This document shows positions 33,217 to 45,488 of a DNA stretch of 64,000 nucleotides, piece after piece. Both the position numbers and the translations under genes were made by a program. Each line of letters starts with the position of its first letter. Position 1 is the first letter of the stretch. The notes under the pieces were generated by a model. It searched no databases, was not told the origin of the DNA, and saw only the letters and a list, made by a program, of their open reading frames with translations. The stretch lies in assembly GCA_012931725.1 (NCBI GenBank), contig CM022946.1, forward strand, positions 120,469,958 through 120,533,957, given 5' to 3'. Origin of the DNA: Litsea cubeba (taxonomy: Eukaryota; Streptophyta; Magnoliopsida; Laurales; Lauraceae).

Positions 33217-35228
33217 TGTCACGACCCCGGACCGAGATCCAACGATTAAGACCTGGGCCCGCGATGGTGATTGCTCATTAGATATATTGTTGTTTGTTTT
33301 CCCACAGGTTCCCGCGATGAGGATCCCAAAACACGGGGACTTAACTCACATGTACAAGTATGCGGAAGCGTGTAGCAAGAACATGTTTAGTCACAATATG
33401 AACATTTTAACTAATCTCATGAAGAAGATGACATCGAGACTTAATATCAGAAAGAGAAATCATAATATGGCATTCCCATCAAAGTTTAAGTTACAAAATA
33501 ACAAGGTGAGTTAAGTTAATACATCCCCAAAATAAGAGGCCCATATAAGCCAATACATATCCAAAAGTTTCAACTAGAGTTCCCAAAAAGAAGTGAACAA
33601 ATCTCAAAAGCCCACCCGACGTCTAATTGACGTCGTCGGGTTGCCACTCACGAGTTGGGGGTGGCTCAAAAGCCTCCTCCGGGCACTACTCCTCAAAGGC
33701 AAAGCCTCCTGCACCTGGGCACCAAAATAACAAGCATCAAACACGACGATTTGGCAAGAAATCAATTTAGGCATGAACAAGAAAACAATATTAAGACAGT
33801 TTAATGCAGTTGAAACAGTTCAAGATACGAGAGGTACATTTTTTATTTACGAAACTAGCATGTATACATAAATATCATGAATAATAAATCCACAAAGAGC
33901 CCATCCTTTCTCCATCATTCTTGATAACAAGAGTAAGCAAAAACGAGCGAACTAAATAAGACGAGCAAAAGCCCAAGTCACACAAGGTGAGAGGGAAAAC
34001 CGGCCGCGGAACCGGGATGAGCTAAAATGTGTATAAATACACTACCAATCTGTAAATAGTCCTAAAGTTTAAGGACCCCACCCCCCAACTAGTGGATCAG
34101 ACTAAAGGGGCAATCCAAGCTCAGTGGTGTTCACTTAAATTCATGAATGCACAAAACATGACAATATACTTACTAGGCTTATCGAAATTAAGGGGAAATC
34201 ACTTGTCAAAAACGAACAAGGCACGACTAGCAAAAAGGCATAATATATATATGCATAACGGGCTTAGGAAGTGATCCCCTTTTTCATTCAAAAATCCAAC
34301 CTTCAAACGAGCTTATACTTGAAATCTGAAACGAATGTACGAAGACATTTCTTGTATCAAAACTAAAGTTCGAAGACGAAGTTCATCAAGTATTTGTTAA
34401 GACCATTCATTGACCCTTGTGTAATTGAAACCCAAATATTAGAAAATAAGACGGATTGGTGCCCCCGAAGTTAAAAGATATTTCAGATTTCATATGCACA
34501 ATGTCAAGTTAAGAGTCCTTAACATAGTCTAGTTTTTTTATTCCAACAGAAATCCATAAAAAACAGGGCTTTAGAAATTTTGGTCAGCTTCACGGTCACT
34601 TGTCGGTTAGCCGAGGTATGGTATGTCGGCTAGCCACCAGTTGGCCGACAGTAGACCGCTGGATAAAAAATAGAGAAATGCAGCTCTCGAAAAAGCGACC
34701 GAAATGGGGCTTGGTTGGCTGTCGGCTAGCCGAAATGCACAATTCGGTTAGCCGCCAGCTGACCGAAAAATCCCCGATGCGATGCAGGTCTTGGGAAAAG
34801 GAACCGACAGACTTCGTTTGGCTGTCGGCTAACCGAAATGGGGATTTTGGTTAGCCACCAGCTGACCGACAGCTGATTGACAGAGCACGGACAGTGCATT
34901 TCATGTCAGATTTTCACATTTTTCTTCCCACCTTCATTGCCATTTCTGAACCACCTGCACTCCCTAAGCCACCATGCTTTCCAAGGGATGAAATTTGAAC
35001 ATTTAAAGGCCATTCCATTCAAAACTAAATCATTCATTCCATTGAAAATATCAAACCCATTCCATATACTAAATCACACATGCTTGTAAATTCAAAACAA
35101 GAATCTAGAGACTTGGAAAAATCATCAACATTAATAAAATTAGAGAAACTGAAGCTAATGATTTAAACACCATAAACATAACATACATTTTGAGATTAAG
35201 CAATAAAACCGTGCTCATAGAACCTCCA
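33217..35228 (-). repeat. LARD-type LTR fragment 2
   Basis: Begins TGTCACGACCCCGGACC, and after ~150 bp has CGCGATGAGGATCCC and GCGGAAGCGTGTAGC. The LARD LTR at 21436 and the fragments at 40462 and 63773 begin in the same manner and in the same orientation. At 34596-34880 it has its own palindrome cluster. The far end is not found: it is replaced by the Gypsy-type LTR at about 35229. Confidence 0.6.
34596..34880. repeat. CGGCTAGCCG-type palindrome cluster
   Basis: TGTCGGCTAGCC or its TAACC variant at 34624, 34731 and 34824 (period about 93-107 bp). Each is followed at 25-35 bp by TTGGTTAGCC/TCGGTTAGCC and by CCAGYTGRCCGA. TCGGCTAGCCGA is a perfect palindrome; CAGCTG in the partner box is another. 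Confidence 0.8.
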
Positions 35229-36702
35229 GCAGCGGAATAGGAGCTCCTAGCGGCGATAGCGTAGCAGTGTTGAAGACATCAAATCTTCAATCAGAGCCTA
35301 TAGATGGTCTCAAAGTATCTCCAAAAGGCTCCACGTCAAGTTTCAGGTCAAACCGACAACGTTTGACCCTACATCAACCCTAGAGCATCAAAATCAAGGC
35401 TCTCAGCGACGAGAACCACCGAGGCCATCACTCATCAAATAGAGCACATTGGAGACTTCAAAATGCTCCCAAAGGGCTACATGTCAAGTTTCAGGTCATT
35501 TCGACAACATTTGACCAAACTTTGACTCTCGGAAGCCAAATCAGGCCTCCCAGCGGCGAAGCTCCCCGGAACCATGATTTCTAAATCAGAGCTAATGGAT
35601 CATCTCAAAATGACTCCAATAGGCTCCCTGTCAAATTTCAAGTTAATCGGACATCGGTTGACCCTACATCAAAGTGCGGCATCTTCCTCACGACAGAATT
35701 AAGTTAATTTGCGGCAGGACCTCACACAGCTTCAAAACTCAAACAAAAGCCTATGGTTGGTCTTATTTACTTCTCAAGAGGCTTCACCTCAAATTTCAGG
35801 TCATTCCGACATTGTTGGACCCAGTTTTGGCTTTTGACGACAAATCAGCAACTCTCCGCGACAAAGTCTTCAGCTTTCCTGAAAAATCAGAAACTTTGCA
35901 CTTTGATATGCCTGGCTTCTCATCAAATTTTCAGCAGGGAAATCAGGCCAAAATATGTATAAAAATGTCAGGAAAAATACCAAAGAAAAAAGAATCGGAG
36001 AAAACCAAGAAACGGCCGAAAACCAAGGTCGCCGGATTTTCGCCGAAGGACTGTTTTTCGGTCCCTTTTTGCATTTTGAGATGTCCAGCCCCTATGGTTT
36101 CTCCAAAATCTGATTTTCAAGGCACAGAATCCATCGATCTTCATCAACATCACGGATCCGCCTAAGAAATCATGGAATCATCATCGATCGCTTCGACATC
36201 ACCAACCGGCCAACCAAGAAAGCACACTTTCTGCCCGATCGATCGAGAAATCGACAGGACAGGTGGCACCGGCCCACTGGTAGCAATCAATGTCTGACGT
36301 TGCATGGTCATCCGACATCGATCAGCATGAAGATCCATCGGCGATCATCGCAATAAGAATTCCAAAAGACGCGGCACGGCCCGCAACTCTTCAAGCGACT
36401 TGGCGACCACTTAATGCAGTTAAATGACCTATTTTATGACAAGTTAATGTGGTCATTAACTCATTATTTTGGACGGCCCAATCAAAAGAAAGCAAATGGG
36501 AGTTATAAGTCAGCCATAAACATGGCATTAACCCATGTAACTCCTCCCATCATGGAGCTTAAAGGCAATTAAAAGCCCTTAATTCTCCACCGGCCAATCA
36601 AAAGCCAAAAAAAAAGGATTAACAAAATCATGAAATAAAAACTTGTAACTCCTCCCATTATGTGGCTTTAATGCATTAAAGGCCCATAAGCCACCAAAAG
36701 CC

Positions 36703-36710
36703 TATAAAAG
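36703..36710 (+). promoter_or_regulatory. TATA box of LTR copy P
   Basis: TATAAAAG in AAAAGCCTATAAAAGAGG; copy Q has TATAAATA in the same context at 52814-52821. The position upstream of a conserved transcribed-looking segment supports a promoter. Confidence 0.6.
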
Positions 36711-37235
36711 AGGGATCATTCAAAGAAGAATAGATAGGAAAATCCAGACGGACAAAAATCCAAAAGATCGAAAAAATCCAGACGGGCAAAATCCAAAAAA
36801 TCGACGTTGCTACGACGCTCCGACAACAAGCTCTCCTCTATTGAAGAAGTCCTGTGCCAACCACCGCTACAAGGTGACCAAAGTCCCATGGCGGGCCCCC
36901 CCCCCCCAAGGCCTTCTCCTTCTGTCTCCATCGCTTAGACGTGACTTTTCAGCCCATCTACTTAGCTTTTTATTGGATATAGGACTTCATCTTGGTCTTT
37001 ATCCTCTAAAAATATGAGGTTTAAGCCGAGCCAAGCGAATCAAGAGCAACCATTGTTCTCATCTGAAGGATGATGGCGAAGTCCACATACGACTTGCGAC
37101 CGTCAATCTGAACTAGTCCCCACAATCTCCTGAGAAGTTAGATCCCCATTTTCTTGCTTTTCATTGTATTTTGTATTGTTTAAAGAGACAAAAAAAGTCA
37201 CAACTCTTGTCTTTTATTATTGATAAGAATTGTAA

Positions 37236-37340
37236 ATCGCCTTTCACGAAAAAAAAATCGCCTTTTACGGCAAACATCGCCTTTCACGGCAAAAACCGCC
37301 TTTTATGGCAAAACAAATGAAATCGCCTTTCATGGCATTC
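37236..37340. repeat. TCGCCTTTCACGGCA microrepeat in copy P
   Basis: Five units of about 15-25 bp with GCC-loop-GGC symmetry (GCCTTTCACGGC and variants). At the same place copy Q has three TCGGCTATAACCGCCAAAA units and one TCGCCTTTCACGGCA. Confidence 0.8.
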
Positions 37341-37598
37341 AAAACAAACAAGTCTCTTTTCTTATATATGTGTAATGGAAAACTAGAAAAAAAGTTGATT
37401 TCCTTTTCTACTTGCGAATGTGGATCTCTGAACCACCACTTGCAATTCCAAGTAGAGTAGAAAATCTGGCATACCTGTACAAAAAAAAATGTTGATGCTC
37501 GCTTCACAGCCTCCGGCCGCGAAAGGGTTGGACCCGACGGACTCTTGCATCCGCTGACCCCGGTACCGCCGCGAGCTCAACAAGAAGCGGGTCCATCA

Positions 37599-38994
37599 GT
37601 TTCAAATCTCCCTTTGATCCACTCCCATTTCTTGCTTGAATTTGAATTTCAAATCTTAGAGAGAAGGTAAGAGATTTCTAAGCTTTGGAAACACTAAGGA
37701 GAAAGACCTTTTGAGATAATTTTGAATGAGCAACCAAGTGGGCCCCACCCTTTTTGTGCGTGCATTGGGATTCAGCCCAATAATGGTGTGGTCCACATTA
37801 TATTATTTTTCTTTTCGTCCTTTTATTCTTCTCGTCTCAATTTCTTTCCAAGTGGGCCCGAAATTTGTGATAATTTCTTACAAAGACAAAAATAATAATT
37901 TAATGATAACTAATAGCATGGAACTCTTGAATCTCATGCATGGGACCCAACTCAATGCATCTTAGTGCCTAATTCATCATGAACCATGAACTGGCGGTGT
38001 CAAAATTAATGCATGTTAAAAACCAAAAACCTAATTTGTGTGACACTAGGATGATGCAGACCATTGATTTCATAAAATACATGCAGGATTAATGATTTTG
38101 AATGATTTTGACTAAAATTCCAACTTTGATGCTCATATGTGTGCAATAATGTGATCCTTTGAAATTGCTTTGAAATTGAATGCAATTGGTTCTAATTAAG
38201 TCCACAATCCATCGTCTTCTTTCTCACATTTTGCTCTTTGCAACTTGAAACCTCTTACTTCCAACAAACTCTCCTTTGTAAAAAGTCCTTTTTCGATTTC
38301 TCGCTTCTTCCTTGAAACAATATCATTAGGGCTCATTTAAAAAAAATCCCTCTTTGCGACTTTCCTCTCTTCTTCAACGATCTCGCCTTCTCCCCTTCTT
38401 CACAATTCTCAGTTAGGTGGTTGACAGACATGAACGATCTTCCTTAGTGCTCCTCATATTTGGCTGTCCGCGCTCATTGTTCCACTTGCACTATAATTTT
38501 CTCCTCTATTACCTGTGCTCCCCTTTGTGGTCTCTATTGCTCTTCCTCATCGCCACTCTGTAGTCATTGCAACTAAAAGACATGACTGATGTGAGTTTTC
38601 TCACTCTCTCCACCATATTTTTGGAAAGGAGAGATTATAGGAAAAAATAGGTTTTGAGTCATAAAGAGCAAAAGAGGAGAGGCGAAAGCAGACAATGAAT
38701 TTTTTTAAGGGAAATGAAGATTGGCCAAGGATGGAAAGAACAGGAAAATTTTTTGAGGGAGCCTAACGGCATCATCCGGGGAAGAAAGATAAGGATTTTT
38801 TTTAAAACAACCCTAACGATATTATTATGGGACAAATTGGTCTTTTGGCTTTGTATGACACCCTAATTCGACGTTTTAGTGTCTTTCTTAATCAATTCAT
38901 CTAATTAAGATTTAGGGCTAATTTCATTGTAAATATCCCTAAAATGAAAAGTAAAAATAAAGAGAAAAGAAAAGACAAGGAATCGAGGTAAAAG
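37599..38994. other. unassigned spacer
   Basis: No gene, long repeat or RNA recognised. Composition shifts to CT-rich around 38220-38580. Confidence 0.4.
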
Positions 38995-40010
38995 ACAATG
39001 TACATTTGGGTACCTTCCTTGTTGGGATAGGAATCCTCTGGAGAGAGGCTTCCTTTATTTCCTTCATTACCTGGAACTATGGTAGGATTTCTGAGGGGAG
39101 AGAATCACCACATTCCATGTTTGGCAAACACCTAGGATTTCTTACAAAAGGAGTTATTGCATCCAACGGTCACAAATTTCTCACAATTTGGTGATGAATG
39201 GAGGCCTTAATTTTGATGGGCAATCTAAAGATGATTGATGATTTTGATTTTCCAAATGAACCCCGCAAAAAAAAAATGCAATTTTCAGGTTCTAGACTTT
39301 TTTGAAAACTTCTCAAAATCTATGATGCACAACCAATATTTGACCCATTACAGTTTTTTACCTTTTGGAAAATCAATTACGGTTCAAATCTTTAATTAGT
39401 AGCCCACATGAATCACATAATGGACAAGAGCGGTCTACTACAAGCATCCCATTTTTTTTGCATGCATGGAAGATGTCTTGAAGCTTTCTCAATTATTTCA
39501 TGTTCCATGATGAATCAAACTCCTAGATTAAACTCTGTAGTTATAATTGGCCTTCTGAAGACCCTTTACGGTTTAGATTGTACAAATAGGCCCACGAAAA
39601 TCAAGAAATGGTCATTTATTTGTTTGTACTTTTTTGCTCAAAATCTTTCATGAAACAACGATTGATGTTTGACTACCTAAATGTTTTGGGGAGTTTAAGC
39701 ATAATTATTGGTTCGGATCTTGCTTGAGGATCCCACGAATTACAAATATTTGAAAAACAAACAGTCATTTATACATGACCGTATGAAGTTACTATTGCTC
39801 CTCCTTTTTGAGAAATTCTTCCATTTTTTGTATTTTCAAAATTCTATGTAGAGAGGTGGAGACCAAGGAACGCACTCTAACATGCATTTTTGAGGGGTTG
39901 GGAGGTTTGAGAATTCCTCTTCCATTTTCCTCTCTTCACCCAAATGTGGGTTTTTTCTTCAAAACTGGAGAGGGTTTCTCTTTGAGGACGGTACCCAAAC
40001 ATGTCCTAAA
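38995..40010. mobile_element. possible ~1-kb non-autonomous DNA transposon
   Basis: The left end TACATTTGGGTACCTTCCT (about 39001) matches the complement of the right end, which reads GGACATGTTTGGGTACCGTC (about 39985-40004), at most positions, giving imperfect terminal inverted repeats with a GGGTACC core. The interior is non-coding. No clear target duplication was found. Could also be chance similarity. Confidence 0.35.
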
Positions 40011-40035
40011 TAATAAAAAGCTACTCTTAAAAGGG

Positions 40036-40091
40036 ACTAAATGATAAAAAAAAATTTAACTCAAAGAAGAGTAATTCTTTTATCATTTAGT
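40036..40091. repeat. 14-bp perfect inverted repeat
   Basis: ACTAAATGATAAAA (40036-40049) and its exact complement (40078-40091) around a 28-bp loop. It may be part of a small MITE; the longer context (GGGACTAAA) is seen in several plant MITE ends. Confidence 0.6.
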
Positions 40092-40461
40092 ATCTTTTAC
40101 TCTCAACCTCATATCTTTTTTCTACTCTTGATTTGACCATTTATTTTACTTTACTCCTCCCCTTATGCAAACAAACATGCTAAAAGGGGTAGTTTTCTCC
40201 ATCTCAAACCTATTGTCATGGTAACCACCTTTATATTCAAAAGAGTTCACCTTTTTTACATGCCCGCACTACCATGCGCATCAGATGATGACATCCGCAT
40301 GCGGATATTTCCACAGCTAAATATTTTTCTCTCCCGGATCTGATCTCAAGTATGTTTGTTTACATTAAATTAAATAGGAACTCATGGTGAAAGCTAACTC
40401 CATAAGAAGTTATTAAAGAGTTAAGAGGTGGAGATAAAGATATAATCTTAGGAGACGTTCA

Positions 40462-42060
40462 TGACGACCCCGGACTGGTTTACTGTGAACGGTCCACATT
40501 CCAAGGCAGCGATTGCGCACACGGGGTATTTCCATAAAAATTTGCCTACGCACACTTGTGATTCCCACAAGTTTTCGCAGTGAAGATGAAACAAGCTTAT
40601 CTCACATGTATTTGAATGATTTAGCAGAAGCTGATGGTAATCAACAATAGACATGAATAAAGTTAAACATAAATATGTGGGGCAAATATTAGAGTGCACA
40701 TATTCCAAAAGAGCATTGGCATTATAATTGAAGTTACAATATATACACAAAAGATACTAAAAGTGTATTAATTACGACCCAACACTGCCTTTATAGAATA
40801 ACAACAATGTAACTTAAAAAGATATACGAAAGATAACAAACTCCCAAAAAACCAAAATACACAATTCGCTCCCCAAAGAGTGATATACCACTCAAGCATA
40901 AAACAATGTTCAAATGACATCGTCAGTGGTCTACTCGCTAATGTATTGCGGCTCCTCAATTGCCATCTCAAGCTCCTCCTTAGGGACAATGGGGTCAATA
41001 CCTATAGTACCGAAGGTAACAGAGTCAGGTTATGATAACCCGACAAGTAGTTCAATATAGATAACAATGCATGTGTTTCAAATAAGAATAATTGACAAAT
41101 AAGATCAACAAATTAAAATTACAATGTAAGTAAACTAGGCAGATCATGCTTGAAATATGATAACAATTGCATAATAGATCAAATTAATGACAATATAACT
41201 CAATATACAAAAGTTAACAAATCGGCAAATTACATCGGCTAAATTCTCTCAATTGCACGGTTATGCGACATTATTTCGCAGAAATTTGAAAAAAGAGCAT
41301 AGAATGCTTATTTTATTCAATTTCAACAAATTATAAGAAGACATAAAAGTGACTTGCACATGTATTTGATGGTACATTTGAAAAGTCACTCTTTCTTTTA
41401 TTTTTACATGATTTCTACGTGCCTCACCTTTTGAAAGCAAGTCATTTAGAAATTTTTATACAACCCCTTCATCAGGCTTAGGAGATCGAATACAAAGGAG
41501 AATCTAAAAATATAAGATTTAAAGAGAAAAGAAGGACAAAGCAGAGTTGCTATCTTCGGGGACCATGTTTGACTTGATTGAAAGATGATAGCTGAACACC
41601 GTCGTCCTTCTTTGAATGTAATCTCATTTATCAATCTTTGTAATTCATCACCATTTAGTGAGAATTTTCTTGAATGATATTTACATCAGAATTAAAGAAA
41701 CATCATCCTTATTCCTTCCTTATGGGAAGAAAACAAAGAAAGATTATGGAGACCTTCGAAGAGGCTTAGAATTACTACTGACTGGCTGTTACCTTGTGAA
41801 GGGAAGTAAAAATGAATCTTTGTAGTAGAGTTTCTAGACCTCTTTTTGTGTGAGAGAAGAACAAATACCGGTTATTATACTGTCATAAAGGCATTTGACC
41901 GGCTAATAGTTCTCAGAAGTTGACGTCTTTCAGCAGTCGGTGGTTTTCAGCATGGACCGGTTAAAGTGTGAACACTGGTCGTTCCATTGTTATAGAGCGC
42001 TCACCGGCCATAGCCAATTGTATTTTGACGTTCTATATTCCATGCATCTCTCGGTTAATG
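40462..42060 (-). repeat. LARD-type LTR fragment 3
   Basis: Begins TGACGACCCCGGACTGG and then follows the pattern of fragment 2: CGCACACGGG, TTCCCACAAG, CGCAGTGAAGATG, TCTCACATGT. A cluster of ACCGGY motifs (AATACCGGTTA at 41866, and others at about 41897, 41955, 42002) lies ~1.4 kb from the start, the same distance as the GCTAGC cluster in fragment 2. The other end is not defined. Confidence 0.5.
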
Positions 42061-42690
42061 GAAATAATAGCCATTTGTTCTTCAAAATTCATCAAATGAA
42101 AATTTAACCCTCGAGGTACAATGATTGAAGTATATCCGAGAAATCATTGTGCCTTAAGAGTCAAGACTTTCAACATATTATTTGAACTTGGATTTGAATG
42201 GGAAATGGGTTGAGGATAAAAGATTCAACTTAAAGGTTGCTCGTACCTTACTTTTTCGCAGATATCATTTGTATGCATATCTGTGGGGATTATGGGTAAT
42301 ACCCAAGGAAGAATCTCAAAGGTATAGGGTAACAATTGAGAAACTTTGGAAAATATGTGGAAGGGATTAAGGTAAACAAATATAACTTGTCATAGTGGTT
42401 AATTTAGTTATGGAACAATTCCATGGCATTGGTGATAATTGATGAATTGAGAAGACAAATTAGGCTCTTTGGAGATATTTTGAATATTTTCCTATGATGA
42501 CGTTCAAAATTATGGCGGGACCATAAACTTTGGAAATTTTGCTGACATTGCTTCCTCTTTCAGCTGGAACGACGCTTGATCTTTGAATCTTGATTTCATT
42601 TTCCAATGAGCGCCAAAATATCATCATAACGATCAGTAAAACTCAAAGTGACAGGTAGGCGTCTTTGCGTGATTCGAGGCGCACAGATAG
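42061..42690. other. unassigned spacer upstream of mobile-domain gene
   Basis: No feature recognised apart from being upstream of the TATA box at 42692. Confidence 0.4.
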
Positions 42691-42691
42691 C

Positions 42692-45488
42692 TATAAAAGT
42701 CTTCATTCGCCCCTTTTCGTTCCTCCCTTTTCAAATTTATGATTCTTCTAGAGAGCGCTTAAGTGAGGGAGAAACCTTTTCTTGCTGTTTCTCGAGCTTT
42801 CTTCAGTTTTTCAAGCCTTCTTTCTGCCTTTTCCCTTCTAAATCGGAGTAATGGCAGGTATATCCCTTTGCTTTCCTTAAAATCTCTTCTTTCCCCTCTT
42901 ATATATATATATAAATCTTCTTGTATCCCTGGAGCCCTTGATCAATTTCTGTATGTTTGCTTCCGTCTATAGATCTGAAGTTCAATCACCTTTGGAACTG
43001 AGGTTTTTTTCCCTTGCTGTGTTATTAATCAAAACTTGGAGATCGAATGAGATTTTGATCTTTGTTTGAGTTGCATGAATCTGGGTTTTCCGATTTGGTT
43101 CTGAATCTCTGGATTTGCTATCCTTACCTTGCGACGTAAGAACTGCGAGAACGACCATAAACATTAACTAATGAATTTGTCGAGGATGGCATGATGGCCG
43201 GTAAATCTTGAGGGAGAAATGCAGTAATCAACTGGTGACTGTTAAGGATATGGCTCAACCTGCATGATTGTTTCCTTATTCATCTAAATATCTCTCCATG
43301 TGATTTTAGCGAGCATTAAATTACCCTACTTTAACTGAAGACTCTGACTTGAAGCTTTCCGAGTGCACACTCAATTGCACTGCCGAGGTTGAGAGCCAAG
43401 TACTTCTCTTTCCTCTGGATTTTCTACCCACTTCCAAATTAAAGGGAGATTCTATCAAAATTTTACTGGGCTTTCCTTTTAGTTCCAGAAGATTAGGCCA
43501 AATATTTCCATTGACAATTTCTTTCTTTTGCAAACAAAATTATCACTTCTTCTTCTTCTGTTGCTGATGCCATCAAGGGTAAATGACTTGTTGCAGAGAC
43601 TTCTCCTGCTTCTTTTACTTAGGTTACGCAGGTTCCTCTTTCTCCTTGTGATGTTATACGAGAAGGACATAGACGTCTGAAAAATGTTTGTCAAAATGTG
43701 GATGTCATTAATAGAGCTGAAGCTTTAAGAATCCGGAGAAAATTGTTGACTTATTGGTCGGAGAGGGTGTACTTTGACCTATTGACAAATCCTCTTTGGA
43801 GTGACGGTCCTCAAGGAGTTTTAGATAAAGCAGAATATATTTTTGGTGACAACAAGGATTGTTATGATTGCCAGCCTTCAGATCATGTACCCATCACATT
43901 TATAAAAGAAGCTCATCTGCTTTGATTCTCAAATTTTCTATGCTAGACAGAAACAACGAAGTTATTGATTAGGGTTCTGTCGCAGGTTATTTTAAGACCG
44001 GTTCATTTAAGAGTGATGAACCTGGCTTCTTTGAGTCAGTTGCTACAAAGTTTGATTTGTTGGCGCCAAGCACTTCTACCCTTTCTTCTGGTTTGCTTAT
44101 TTCTTAGCTTAGGACAATTGGTCTTGGAATCTTAGCAGGAGATGGCAGACTTTGGATAGGGGATAAACACAACCCCAGAGGATGGTTTACTCCTTCCAAA
44201 GATTGGGAGCAGTGGACCAAGATTGTGTTGGCTGAATGTAGTGACGTTTTGCAAGCTGCTAGAGTTTTAGAAGCAGCGCGGGTGACAGCAAAGGGGGTTC
44301 CTTGTAAATCGAAGGAATCTTGTAGGGCGATCATGAAATCATTTTGTCCAGCGACCAACACTTTCATCACTCCTAATTCTGAATCAGGATTTTCACTATT
44401 AGAAATCAATGAAGTCTTCGGTCTTCCAATAGTTGGAGATCTCTACGAAGAATTCGTTCCATTTGATGCTCATTTGGCAAGTGAGTCTAAAGAATTCAGA
44501 GTCGTCACCCAGCAGGTTTTCTCTTTAGCCGAGATGTCTCGCGATGAACGTCAGAAAGCGAAAGCTAATTTGTGGATCAAGAACATGTTGCCAAAAGGTC
44601 CGACCAACAGGATTCCCTTCTTTGAAAATGAAGGTGTTTTTAAGAAGAGAGTCACGAGAGTTAATCATAGTTTGGTCAGCCCGAGGCGTAAGACTCCCAA
44701 GTCTATCACAACTTTTGAAGACTGTCCTGAATTTTTGTCTTATGTAACAGAAAAGGTTTTCAGGTGTGCAATTAAAGAGAAGGCTAAAATGATGTATTTA
44801 GCTGTCTGGTTGTTTAAAGTTATCTTCCCAATTGCTGGAAGGGAGGTTCAAACCAGCTGCATTTATCCAGCCTGCAAGATGGCGTTCGGCATCAAGCTTG
44901 CTCTGGCACTTGCTCTGGTGAGTTATCTTTGCACCGGATTGAAAGTAGTCAGCTTTCTTGTGCGATGTACAAAGCCATATAACCAATATTTTGGAGAGCA
45001 TCTGCTATATGCCTGGTTTGTATTACATAGGATTGTACAAACTAGGGGATCAAGTGAACCTTCCCTTTTACAGAGCAGTTACTAATAGATCAGGGGAGAA
45101 TCTTTTGCTTCACCAGGCACGAAGAGTGGTGTTTGATTTCAGACGCTATGATGTCTGTAAGAGATCAGCCATAGTGGGAGAGATGTAGCATACCGGTCTT
45201 GTTAGTGAACAATGTTCTGTAGACAGAGTTCACTCGAAGACTTGGCTTCCTCTTTTGACCGACTAGGAGAAAGAATGGCTTGTGTCCACAAGGCCGTCAT
45301 ATTTGGTTTACTGTCATCATGGACTTATTGATATTCAGCCATATGTCCCTGCTAGATTCGGACGATAATTTGGTTATTCCCAAGGAGTGTTAGGAAATCC
45401 TAGCCACATTAGGGGCAACATTGGGAACGCCTCCCTATTGACACCAGAAATGTCACTTTGCCTCATCGCGATCCAAAGAGCTACATGA
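42692..45488 (+). pseudogene. plant-mobile-domain (PMD) protein, degraded
   Basis: The promoter seems preserved: TATAAAAG at 42692-42699, a CT-rich leader, and ATGGCAG at 42851 running into a GT donor. Coding exons follow: one begins near 43632 after an acceptor and is open to 43925; another begins at 43986 after GTCGCAG. The PMD core is read from 44108 to 45085: KDWEQWTKI, then ATNTFITPNSESGFSLLEI and VFGLPIVGDL, the classic 'aminotransferase-like plant mobile domain' pattern. Near 45000-45060 the homology shifts frame and goes on to 45488 with TRPSYLVYCHHGLIDIQPYV and FGYSQGVLGNPS. Stops at 44105-44107, 45186, 45264 and 45366 and the frameshift show that it is dead. PMD genes occur both as host silencing factors (MAIL1/MAIN type) and as element-borne copies; this looks like the latter. 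Confidence 0.75.

Larger units (their letters stand above)
35229..37598 (+). repeat. Gypsy-type LTR, copy P
   Basis: Collinear with 45600-46164 plus 51825-53677 (copy Q). It contains four diverged ~150-bp tandem units (near 35308, 35456, 35602, 35760), each with a TCAAGTTTCAGGTCA-like core; a GC-rich segment; a TATA box (TATAAAAG, 36703-36710); a transcribed part with GCGAAGTCCAC and CTTGCGACCGTCAATCTGAA; a microrepeat of TCGCCTTTCACGGCA (37236-37340); and an end at GGTCCATCA (37598). In copy Q the matching end is followed by a primer-site-like sequence, which P lacks, so P is probably a solo or truncated LTR. No 5' boundary or target duplication was found. Confidence 0.65.
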
